Source: JAWOJB01 sp046484325
Lineage (GTDB): Bacteria > Actinomycetota > Acidimicrobiia > Spongiisociales > ZC4RG35
Reading direction: 5' to 3'
Length of the DNA: 20,018 nt
NCBI GenBank assembly: GCA_046484325.1
Contig: JAWOJB010000065.1
Span: 1-20,018, forward strand
The notes below the pieces were generated by a model. It did no database searches. It worked only from the letters and a program-made list of their open reading frames with translations, and was not told the DNA's origin. Positions 1-6,689 of this stretch are shown piece after piece. The translations under genes were made by a program, and so were the position numbers. Numbering within the stretch: the first letter of the stretch is position 1; each line of letters begins with the position of its first letter.

Positions 1-541
1 ACCGGTTGAGGTCGAGCGGCTCCTCCCGGCTGGACACGTGCTCGGCCGAGACCACCGTCCCCTGGATGACCATGATGTCGAGACCGGCCGCCAGGGCGTG
101 AGGCGACAGCCCGCTCACGCGTTGAGGGGTCAGGCTGCCGGCGGTCACCACCCCGGCCGACTTCATCTCGGCGACCCGGCGGCCGATCAGCTCGGGCTTG
201 ATCGGCTCCAGGTAGATCTCCTGCATCCGGCGGGTGGCTTTCTCGGCGGGGAGCTCGGCGATCTCCTCGAAGACCGACTCGGGATCCTCGTAGCGGGTCC
301 ACAGGCCCTCCAGGTTGAGGACGCCGAGACCGCCGAGGCGGCCGATCTCGATGGCCGTCGCCGGGCTGAGCGCCCCGTCCATCGCCGAGCCCAGCATGGG
401 CAGCTCGAACCGGAAGGCGTCCAGCTGCCAGCTGATGTCCACGTCGTCGGGGTCACGGGTCCGACGGCTGGGGACGATGGCGATGTCGTCGAGTCCGAAG
501 GCCTGACGGCCCGATTTGCCGATGCCGATGTCGATGTCCAC
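1..541 (-). CDS. guaB3: GuaB3-type IMP dehydrogenase family protein, N-terminal part
   Basis: The minus strand reads as the first 180 residues of a GuaB3 family protein; the C-terminal part lies beyond the window start. Seen: an opening VDIDIGIGKSGRQAF followed by LDDIAIVPSRRT, WQLDAFRFELPMLGSAMDG, and IEIGRLGGLGVLNLEGLW, the pattern of actinobacterial GuaB-related proteins (IMPDH TIM barrel). No CBS-domain insertion is visible in this part. Known of the family: IMPDH converts IMP to XMP with NAD+, whereas GuaB3 proteins are often assigned to GMP reductase-like or uncertain reactions, so the exact reaction is not settled here. The catalytic cysteine loop is not in the window. Start chosen: GTG at 541-539, because GGAGG (551-547) lies 5 nt upstream; a TACCCT -10 box sits at 580-575. 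It is divergent from the CPBP protease gene. Confidence 0.85.
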   Translation of the reverse strand, partial: MDIDIGIGKSGRQAFGLDDIAIVPSRRTRDPDDVDISWQLDAFRFELPMLGSAMDGALSPATAIEIGRLGGLGVLNLEGLWTRYEDPESVFEEIAELPAEKATRRMQEIYLEPIKPELIGRRVAEMKSAGVVTAGSLTPQRVSGLSPHALAAGLDIMVIQGTVVSAEHVSSREEPLDLNR

Positions 542-574
542 GAGATCCTCCGCCCGGGGGTTCCAACCCGGCCG

Positions 575-580
575 AGGGTA
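575..580 (-). promoter_or_regulatory. -10 box for guaB3
   Basis: TACCCT on the minus strand fits the actinobacterial TANNNT -10 pattern and would place the transcript start near 568, about 27 nt before the GTG start, leaving room for the GGAGG ribosome site. No clear -35 is seen. The box is part of an inverted repeat, AGGGTACC (575-582) and GGTACCCT (608-615). Confidence 0.5.
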
Positions 581-609
581 CCAGTCGGGGGGTAGGGACC
601 GCCCACCGG

Positions 610-615
610 TACCCT
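610..615 (+). promoter_or_regulatory. -10 box for CPBP protease gene, leaderless type
   Basis: TACCCT ends 6 nt before the GTG at 622 and no Shine-Dalgarno sequence is present, so transcription would begin at or next to the start codon. It mirrors the guaB3 -10 box in an 8-bp inverted repeat with a 25-nt gap. Confidence 0.5.
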
Positions 616-621
616 GCCGCC

Positions 622-1344
622 GTGCAACCGGCGCCCTCCGTCACCTCGGCCTCGTGGTCTGTCCGAGACTTCGTCCTCGTCGTGCTCGCCGGCTTCGCCG
701 GCGGCGTGCTGGGGGCGGCGGCGGGCTTCGTCGCGAGCGACATCGGCACGGCCCTGGTGGCCGGCCTGGCCTTCCAGTACGGCGGCAACCTGGTCGGTCT
801 CGCGCTCCTGTTGCGGACGAAGGGGCTGAGCTGGCACTCGCTCGGCCTCGATCTGCGCACCTCCGACGGCCGGTATCTGTTCCTCGGTTTCGCCCTCCTG
901 ATCGGCCTGGCGGTCGCCTTCTTCCCGCTGGCGTCGCTGCTCGGCCTCGAGAGTTCCGGCCAGGCGGTGGCCGAGGTGCTGCCGCAGTCCGACGGGGTCG
1001 CCGTCCGCATCCTCCTCGTGCTCGGGATCGCCCTGCTGGCGCCGCTCACCGAGGAGCTCATGTTCCGGGGCGTGCTGCTGCAGGCGCTGCAAGCGCGGGT
1101 GTCGATGCGAGCCGCCCTCCTGTGGTCGGCTGCGATCTTCGCCCTGTTCCATCTGCTGGGCATCTCGGGCGAGAACCCGGTCGCAGCCGCCGCCCTCGCC
1201 CTCCCCCAACTATTCCTTGTAGGCCTGGTGCTCGGCCGTCTGGTCCGCCGTCACGGGCGGCTCGGCCCGGCCGTGTTCGTCCACGCCGGGTACAACCTGA
1301 TCGCGGTGATCCTCCTGCTCTTCGCCCTCGACCTGCCGATCTGA
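622..1344 (+). CDS. CPBP family intramembrane metalloprotease
   Basis: A 240-residue multi-pass membrane protein. Seen: about seven hydrophobic segments and the three family motifs, EELMFR (E144, E145, R149), FxxxH in FALFHLL (H177), and HxxxN in HAGYN (H221, N225). These are the zinc-binding and catalytic residues of the CPBP/Abi group, related to the Rce1 CAAX protease. In bacteria the group is linked to peptide maturation, bacteriocin self-immunity or regulated proteolysis, but the substrate here is unknown; no bacteriocin-like gene is next to it. Start: GTG 622, supported by a TACCCT box ending 6 nt upstream, which implies a leaderless mRNA. It is divergent from guaB3 and followed by a 235-nt gap that holds a palindromic repeat. 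Length is normal for the family. Confidence 0.9.
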   Translation: MQPAPSVTSASWSVRDFVLVVLAGFAGGVLGAAAGFVASDIGTALVAGLAFQYGGNLVGLALLLRTKGLSWHSLGLDLRTSDGRYLFLGFALLIGLAVAFFPLASLLGLESSGQAVAEVLPQSDGVAVRILLVLGIALLAPLTEELMFRGVLLQALQARVSMRAALLWSAAIFALFHLLGISGENPVAAAALALPQLFLVGLVLGRLVRRHGRLGPAVFVHAGYNLIAVILLLFALDLPI

Positions 1345-1579
1345 ACGCCCGGGTCTTTCGCCGCTTGCCACCCCGGCCGGATCGTCGGACGACATGCACG
1401 GGATGAACCGGGGTTGCTGTTGATGTACCAGCGACTCGGCCTCCTGGCCCTACATGTCGCCAACCGTGGGCCGGGGAACACGAACTCCGTGTTCCCCAAC
1501 CCTGGGTTGGCGGATTCGGGTGCCCGCCGGAGGTGCCATCATCGGCGCTGCAACCGCCCGAGTGCCCGGGAGAACCGCC
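1345..1579. other. intergenic gap with one palindromic repeat
   Basis: This 235-nt gap separates the protease and kinase genes, which run in the same direction. It contains one copy of the 53-nt palindrome (1459-1511). I see no convincing small gene, no T-tract terminator and no clear promoter, although CATCAT at about 1537-1542 could be a weak -10 for the kinase. Confidence 0.5.
1459..1511 (+). repeat. 53-nt palindromic repeat, copy A
   Basis: Imperfect inverted repeat with a perfect inner stem GGGGAACAC (1473-1481) / GTGTTCCCC (1489-1497) around a 7-nt centre, and outer arms GCCAACCGTGGG (1459-1470) and CCCTGGGTTGGC (1500-1511). The arm carrying CCGTGGG is taken as the left end of the element, so this copy is in plus orientation. 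Three more copies occur in the window. Confidence 0.9.
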
Positions 1580-2479
1580 ATGACGGTGTCCGTGACCTGC
1601 GTGGGTCTGGCCGTGATCGACCTCGTGATGTGGATCGAGCGTGTGCCCGAGCGACCCGGTAAGCACATCGCCCGGCGGGCCGAGACGATCGGAGGAGGTC
1701 CGGCGGCGACGGCCGCCGTGACCATCGCCCGCCTGGGAGGAGTGGCCCGATTCGCCGGCCGGATCGGCGACGACGAGCGCGGGGATCGGATCCTGGCCGG
1801 GCTCGTCGCCGAGGGAGTCGACGTGAGCGGGGTCCGGCGGGTCGAGGGCGCGACCTCGCCGGTGTCATCGGTCTTCATCACCCCCGAGGGCGACCGGACG
1901 GTCATCAACCACACCGACCCCAACCTGTACACGGTGCCCCCCGACGCCGCCATCATCCAGCCGTCCGACGCCATCCTGGCCGACGCCCGCTGGCCGGCCG
2001 GGGCGCTGGCGGCGATGGCCGCCGCCCAGCGGTACGAGGTCCCCGGAGTCCTGGACTTCGACCGCACCGACCCGGCCCCTCTCGCCGAAGCGGCCGCCCG
2101 GGCGACCCACGTCGTAGCGGCCGAGCCCGCGCTCGCCGAGTTCGTCGGGGCGCCCGACCCCGCCACCGCCCTCCGTCGGCTCCGCGAGCGGACGGGTGCC
2201 TGGATCGCCGTCACCACCGGGGGCGGAGGCGTCTCGTGGCTCGAGGACGGGGGCGTGGAGACCCTCCGGCCACCGTCCGTCGACGTGGTCGACACCCTCG
2301 GCGCCGGCGACGTCTTCCACGGGGCGTTCACCCTCGCACTGGCCGAGGGACGCCACGAGCCCGAAGCCCTCCGGTTCGCAACCGCCGCCGCAGCCCTCAA
2401 GTGCACCCGACCGGTGGGTCGCGCCGGGATCCCCGCCCGCTACGAGGTCGAGGTACTCGTCGGCGAGGCATGGTCGTGA
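1580..2479 (+). CDS. PfkB-family sugar kinase, YihV-like
   Basis: A 299-residue ribokinase/PfkB-fold kinase that would phosphorylate a sugar or sugar-acid hydroxyl with ATP in the cytoplasm. Seen: N-terminal VTCVGLAVIDLV, substrate-side GGGPAATAA (G38-G40), and the signature DTLGAGDVFHGAF with catalytic base D244. From memory, the GGGPAATAAV block, LADARW, the VDVVDTLGAGDVFHGA stretch and ALKCTRPVGRAGIP resemble the sulfofructose kinase YihV of E. coli more than ribokinase or KDG kinase; this is a resemblance, not proof of substrate. Start ATG 1580 has GGGAGA about 7 nt upstream and gives the normal family N-terminus. The last 10 nt overlap the next gene, a sugar-isomerase-like protein, so the two are almost certainly one operon. 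Confidence 0.9.
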   Translation: MTVSVTCVGLAVIDLVMWIERVPERPGKHIARRAETIGGGPAATAAVTIARLGGVARFAGRIGDDERGDRILAGLVAEGVDVSGVRRVEGATSPVSSVFITPEGDRTVINHTDPNLYTVPPDAAIIQPSDAILADARWPAGALAAMAAAQRYEVPGVLDFDRTDPAPLAEAAARATHVVAAEPALAEFVGAPDPATALRRLRERTGAWIAVTTGGGGVSWLEDGGVETLRPPSVDVVDTLGAGDVFHGAFTLALAEGRHEPEALRFATAAAALKCTRPVGRAGIPARYEVEVLVGEAWS

Positions 2480-3828
2480 GGCTGGCCGTCGGAGCGGTGG
2501 CGCGGGCCGGCTACGACATCTCGCTGGCCACCGATACGGCGCGAGTCGCCCGCGACCTGCTCGTCGCCAACCACGAGGTCTCCGGCCCGACCTCGACGGT
2601 CGTGGGCACGCCGGACCTGCCGCTCGACACCCGCAACGTTGACGCCGCCGTGGTGCTTCAGGCCACGTTCACCGATGCCACCATCGCCCTGTCGCTGATC
2701 GGGCCCCCCTCGGTGCCCATCCTGCTCTGGGCCTTCCCCGAACCCCGGACTGGTGACCGTCTCCGGCTGAACTCATTGGCGGGGATCGAACTGGCCGCCT
2801 TCGAGCTGACCCGGGCCGGCCACGACCTTCGCTGGCTGTACCTCGATCCGTCGCATCCGGCGGCGGCCGAGCGCGTCGCCCACGCCCTCGGCCCCAAGCC
2901 ACCGGCGCCGAGGCCGGGGCCGTCGGTGGGCCCCGACCCGGCCGCCGGCGCCGAGCTGGCGGCCAGGCTCGCCGGTGTCCGGGTGGGGTTGATCGGCGAG
3001 CACCTGGCCGGCCTGACCCCCGGTGGGGCGACGGTCGACGAGCTGATCAGCCTCGGCGCGCCGGGGCTGGAGCGGGTCGAGCTCGACGAGCTGTTCCAAC
3101 GAGCCCGCCACGAGCCGCTCGCCGACCGGCGTGAGCGAGTTGCCGACCTCGAGGGGGTGGACGGACTGGATGCCGAGGCGGTGGAGAGGACCCTCCGCCT
3201 CCACGGCGGCCTGGTGACGCTGGCAGCCGATCACGGCTGGACCGCCGTCGCCACCCGCTGCTGGCCGGAGTGCTTCACCGACTTCGGAGGGGCGGCCTGC
3301 GCCGCCCAGGGCATGCTCGCCGACGACGGGATCCCGGCCACGTGCGAGGCCGACGTCTTCGGCGCGTTCACCTCGCTGCTCCTCCAATGGTCGGCGGGCC
3401 GCCCCGGCCTGATCGCCGAGCTCGTCGACCTGGACCCCGATGACGGGACCCTGGCGATCTGGCGGTGTGGCATCGCACCGAGGTCGATGGCGCACCCCGG
3501 CGACCGTCCCCAGGCCACCACCCACCCGAACCGTGGCCTACCGCTCCTCCACCAGTTCCGGCTGGCGCCCGGGCGGGTCACGGTGGCCCGCCTCAGCCGA
3601 ACCCGCCACCGGCCCCGCCTCGTGCTGGGCGGCGGCGAGATCGTCGACCGTCCCCGGCCCTACGCCGGGACCTCGGCCGTGGTGCGGCTGGACCGGCTGG
3701 GGCCGGACGTGGTGGGAAGGGTCGTCGCCGAGGGCCTCGGCCACACCTTCGGCGTCGTCCACGGCGACGTGAGGCCCCAGCTCGCGGGGCTGGCCGAGCA
3801 CCTCGACCTCGAGGTCGTCTGGCTCTGA
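2470..3828 (+). CDS. L-fucose isomerase-like protein (sugar ketol-isomerase fold)
   Basis: A 452-residue protein that I read as a member of the L-fucose/L-arabinose isomerase superfamily. Seen: an N-terminal Rossmann-like half (GPPSVPILLWAFPEP near 78-92), a middle segment with RVGLIGEH (171-178), and a C-terminal half with RCWPECF (E267), CEADVFGAF (E293, D295) and VVHGDVR (H431), placed like the Glu/Asp/His metal ligands of FucI. Such enzymes interconvert aldoses and ketoses with Mn2+. The substrate is not readable. Start: ATG 2470 (ATGgtcgTGA) or GTG 2476, which makes a GTGA overlap with the kinase stop; either gives translational coupling. It converges on trpS with a 13-nt gap. Pairing with a kinase suggests aldose to ketose to ketose-phosphate. 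Confidence 0.72.
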   Translation: MVVRLAVGAVARAGYDISLATDTARVARDLLVANHEVSGPTSTVVGTPDLPLDTRNVDAAVVLQATFTDATIALSLIGPPSVPILLWAFPEPRTGDRLRLNSLAGIELAAFELTRAGHDLRWLYLDPSHPAAAERVAHALGPKPPAPRPGPSVGPDPAAGAELAARLAGVRVGLIGEHLAGLTPGGATVDELISLGAPGLERVELDELFQRARHEPLADRRERVADLEGVDGLDAEAVERTLRLHGGLVTLAADHGWTAVATRCWPECFTDFGGAACAAQGMLADDGIPATCEADVFGAFTSLLLQWSAGRPGLIAELVDLDPDDGTLAIWRCGIAPRSMAHPGDRPQATTHPNRGLPLLHQFRLAPGRVTVARLSRTRHRPRLVLGGGEIVDRPRPYAGTSAVVRLDRLGPDVVGRVVAEGLGHTFGVVHGDVRPQLAGLAEHLDLEVVWL

Positions 3829-3841
3829 TCGGCCGGCACGC

Positions 3842-4831
3842 TCATCCCGCCAGGCCGACCTTCCTCCGGACCGACTGCATCTCCGCCTCGGACCGCTGAC
3901 GCGCCTCGAGCGCCCCCTTCTGCATGATGTGGGTGACCTCGGCGTCGTCGAGGGCCTTGAAGCGGCTGCGGATCGGGGTCAACCCCGCGACCACGACCTC
4001 GGCCACCGCCTCCTTGAACGGCCCGTACCCGGCGTCGTGGAACTCGGCCACCAGGTCGCCGACCAACCGGCCCGAGAAGAACGAGCTGAGCTCGAGGAGG
4101 TTGGCGATACCCGGCTTCCGCTCCCAGTCGTACTCCACGAATCGCTCCGAGTCGGTCACCGCCGACCTGATCTTCTTGCGGATCACGTCCGGCTCGTCGG
4201 TGAGCAGGACGTAAGCGCCTGGCGACGCGTCCGACTTGGACATCTTCGCGTAGGGGTCGAGGAGCGACATGACCCGGGCACCCAACGTGGGGGTGATGCG
4301 CTCGGGGACCGGGAACTCGTCGCCGAACCGCGAGTTGAACCGCTCGGCCAGGTCCCTGGTCAGCTCCAGGTGCTGGGTCTGATCGTCGCCGACCGGGACG
4401 GCATGGGCCTTGTGGAGGAGGATGTCTGCCGCCATGAGCACCGGGTACGCCAGCAGGCCCAGGTTCTGGCCGGCCTTGTCGGCCTTGTCCTTGTACTGGG
4501 TCATCCGCTCGATCTGGCCGATGCCGGTGATCGTGGAGAGGATCCAAGAGAGCTCGGCGTGTTGCGGGACCTGGCTCTGGTAGTAGAGGAGCGACTTCGC
4601 CGGGTCGACCCCCACCGCCAGCAGCGTCTTGGCGGTGGTACGCCGGGCCGACGAGAACTGCTCGGCGTCGTAGGGCACCGTCATGGCGTGGAGGTCGACG
4701 ACGCAGTAGATGGTGTCGTAGTCCGCCTGCATCTCGACCCAGTTGCGCAACGCGCCCACCAGGTTGCCGATGTGCAGCTCGCCGGTGCCGGTCGGCTGGA
4801 TGCCCGAGAACACCCGTTGTCGTTCGTTCAC
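3842..4831 (-). CDS. trpS: tryptophanyl-tRNA synthetase
   Basis: A 329-residue class I aminoacyl-tRNA synthetase that charges tRNA-Trp in the cytoplasm. Seen: RVFSGIQPTGTGELHIGN with the HIGH-type motif HIGN at 20-23, the KMSKS loop at 196-200 followed by DAS, and VPVGDDQTQHLELTRD, which are diagnostic of bacterial TrpS. Length is typical. Start: GTG 4831-4829, matching the usual N-terminus; GAGGAG ends about 10 nt upstream. A TAACCT -10 box lies at 4870-4865, so it has its own promoter although it follows the ABC exporter genes on the same strand. No T-box or leader peptide was seen in the short leader. Confidence 0.97.
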   Translation of the reverse strand: MNERQRVFSGIQPTGTGELHIGNLVGALRNWVEMQADYDTIYCVVDLHAMTVPYDAEQFSSARRTTAKTLLAVGVDPAKSLLYYQSQVPQHAELSWILSTITGIGQIERMTQYKDKADKAGQNLGLLAYPVLMAADILLHKAHAVPVGDDQTQHLELTRDLAERFNSRFGDEFPVPERITPTLGARVMSLLDPYAKMSKSDASPGAYVLLTDEPDVIRKKIRSAVTDSERFVEYDWERKPGIANLLELSSFFSGRLVGDLVAEFHDAGYGPFKEAVAEVVVAGLTPIRSRFKALDDAEVTHIMQKGALEARQRSEAEMQSVRRKVGLAG

Positions 4832-4864
4832 GTTGCGTCCACTCCTCGACTGATCAGACGGGCG

Positions 4865-4870
4865 AGGTTA
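4865..4870 (-). promoter_or_regulatory. -10 box for trpS
   Basis: TAACCT on the minus strand fits TANNNT and predicts a transcript start near 4858, about 27 nt before the GTG start. It sits just downstream of a heptamer-repeat stretch. No strong -35 is seen. Confidence 0.45.
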
Positions 4871-4876
4871 CCGCTG

Positions 4877-4918
4877 TGTGCCGTGCGCGATGCGCAGTGC
4901 GCAATGCACACGGCGCAT
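4877..4918. repeat. degenerate heptamer tandem repeat (TGCGCNN)
   Basis: Successive 7-nt units on the plus strand: TGTGCCG, TGCGCGA, TGCGCAG, TGCGCAA, TGCACAC, GGCGCAT. The array fills most of the gap between the stop codon of the ABC gene at 4923 and the trpS promoter. Its period is the same as that of the array at 17331-17407 but the sequence differs. Confidence 0.7.
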
Positions 4919-4922
4919 CGCC

Positions 4923-6689
4923 CTATCCCATCCTCGTCCCCGCCGCCCAGTCGGCGTGGAGATGGGCGTACACCCCGTCGCGCTCGACGAGATCGGCGTG
5001 GGAGCCACGTTCGACCAGCTCGCCCCGGTCGAAGACGAGCACGAGGTCGGACGCCTCGGCGGTCGAGAGCCGGTGCGCCACGGTGATCGACGTTCGGCCG
5101 GCGATGAGCCGGCCCATCGCCCGCCGGAGCTGGACGTCGAGGGCGGGGTCGACCGCCGAGGTCGCCTCGTCGAGCACCAGCAGGTCGGGGTCGACCATCC
5201 ACGCCCGCACGAGGGCCACGAGCTGACGCTCGCCGGCCGAGAGCTGGGAACCGCGCTCCCCCACCGGGGTGGCGAGCCCGTTCGGCAGCGAGTCGAGCCA
5301 GTCGGTGAGCCCGAGGTCGGCGAAGGCCAGCCGCAGGGCGTCGTCGGGGACCCCGGGCCGGCCATAGCGAACGTTCTCGGCCACGGTCGTGTCGAACAGA
5401 AAACCCTCCTGGGGCACGTAGGCGACCCGGTTGCGCAGGGAGGCGAACCGCACCCGGCGCACGTCGATGTTGCCCACCTCGACCCGGCCGTCGGTGGGGT
5501 CGAGGAGACGGGCGACCAGCTTGGCGAACGTGGTCTTGCCGGATCCGGTCTCACCAACCACAGCCACCCGGCACCCCGCCGGGACGTGCAGGTCCACGTT
5601 GCGCAGAGCTTGCTCTCCCCCCGGGTAACGGAACCCGACGCCGACGAACCCGACGTCCAGCCGGTCGTCGGGGAGGTCGACGCCGTCGACCGGATCCGCC
5701 AGATCGACCGGCGTGTCGAGCACCTGGAGAACCCGGCGGACCCCGGCCGCCGCCGCCTGGGCGATGTCGAGGGTCTCAACCAGGGTCTGCACCGGCTGCA
5801 CGAGCAGGTTGACGAGGAACAGGAGCGCCAGCAACGTCCCGGCGGTGATGCCCCCGTCCTGGCCCAGCAGCACCCCTCCGGCGATCACCCCGGCGGTGAT
5901 GAGGCCGGCGAACACCTCGGCGCTCGAGAACAGGAACGAGCCGAGCTTCGAGGTCCGGAACTCAGCCGAGAACTGGGTGTCGAGCGCCCCACGAACCTTG
6001 TTCATGGTGGGGCCCTCCGCCCCGTAGGCCCGGACCGCCTCGAGCCCGGAGATGGACTCGCCCATCGCCGAGAGCGAGTCGGCCACGGTCTGGCGGACCC
6101 GGTCGTGCGCCCGGGCGAGGATCCGCTGGAACCAGACGAGCAGCAGGGCGTAGAAGGCCACCGCCCCGACCACCATCAGCGCCAGCCGCCACTCGTAGAG
6201 GAGCATGGCGGTGATGGCCAGCAGCACCTGGGCGGAGCCCACGAGCATCCCGATGCCCCCCCAGTCCATGAAGTCCTGGATGCGGGCGATGTCCGAGGTC
6301 ACCCGGGCGACCAGCGCCCCTCGCTGCTCCGACTGCACGTGGAGGGACGACAGCCGGTGGAGGTGCGCGAACGTGCGGACCCGGAGGTCGGCGAGCCCGG
6401 TCGCCGCCGCCCGACCCAGCCGATACAGGGCCATCCGCTGGGAGAAGGCGGCCACCACCATCGCCGCCAGCGCCACCGCCCCCTTCTCGAGCACCCCGGC
6501 CAGGTCGACCCCACCGGGCGCGAACAGATCCTGGTCCACCACCCGCTGGATCACCACCGGCACCACGAGTTGGAGCGAGGTGCCGATCACGGTCAGCACG
6601 ACCGTGACCGGGAGCCCGCGCCGGAGGGCCGGGGCGATCTGCAGCACCCGGCGGATGGCCGTCGTGGTGGGGATCGGTGCCTGGGTCAT
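4923..6689 (-). CDS. ABC exporter half-transporter, catalytically complete ATPase
   Basis: A 588-residue half-transporter with an N-terminal six-helix exporter domain (about 20-310) and a C-terminal ATPase. Seen: Walker A GETGSGKTT (379-387), signature LSAGERQ (483-489) instead of LSGGQ, Walker B LLVLDE with catalytic E508, and switch histidine H539 in TVAHRLST. The altered signature with intact Walker B/H-loop is what one subunit of a heterodimeric exporter shows. The ATG start overlaps the stop of the upstream half-transporter (ATGA, 6689-6686), so the pair is co-translated and likely forms a heterodimer. Substrate (drug, lipid or peptide) is unknown. Stop at 4923; trpS follows after a gap containing heptamer repeats. 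Confidence 0.93.
   Translation of the reverse strand: MTQAPIPTTTAIRRVLQIAPALRRGLPVTVVLTVIGTSLQLVVPVVIQRVVDQDLFAPGGVDLAGVLEKGAVALAAMVVAAFSQRMALYRLGRAAATGLADLRVRTFAHLHRLSSLHVQSEQRGALVARVTSDIARIQDFMDWGGIGMLVGSAQVLLAITAMLLYEWRLALMVVGAVAFYALLLVWFQRILARAHDRVRQTVADSLSAMGESISGLEAVRAYGAEGPTMNKVRGALDTQFSAEFRTSKLGSFLFSSAEVFAGLITAGVIAGGVLLGQDGGITAGTLLALLFLVNLLVQPVQTLVETLDIAQAAAAGVRRVLQVLDTPVDLADPVDGVDLPDDRLDVGFVGVGFRYPGGEQALRNVDLHVPAGCRVAVVGETGSGKTTFAKLVARLLDPTDGRVEVGNIDVRRVRFASLRNRVAYVPQEGFLFDTTVAENVRYGRPGVPDDALRLAFADLGLTDWLDSLPNGLATPVGERGSQLSAGERQLVALVRAWMVDPDLLVLDEATSAVDPALDVQLRRAMGRLIAGRTSITVAHRLSTAEASDLVLVFDRGELVERGSHADLVERDGVYAHLHADWAAGTRMG

Noticed and set aside
1477..1493. LexA/SOS box within the palindromic repeat (GAAC...GTTC)
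   Set aside because: Actinobacterial LexA boxes have GAAC and GTTC about 4 nt apart; here the halves are 9 or more nt apart, and the copies lie after genes, not at promoters.
4832..4870. T-box or leader peptide for trpS
   Set aside because: The predicted leader is only about 27 nt, with no Trp-codon ORF and no terminator hairpin.
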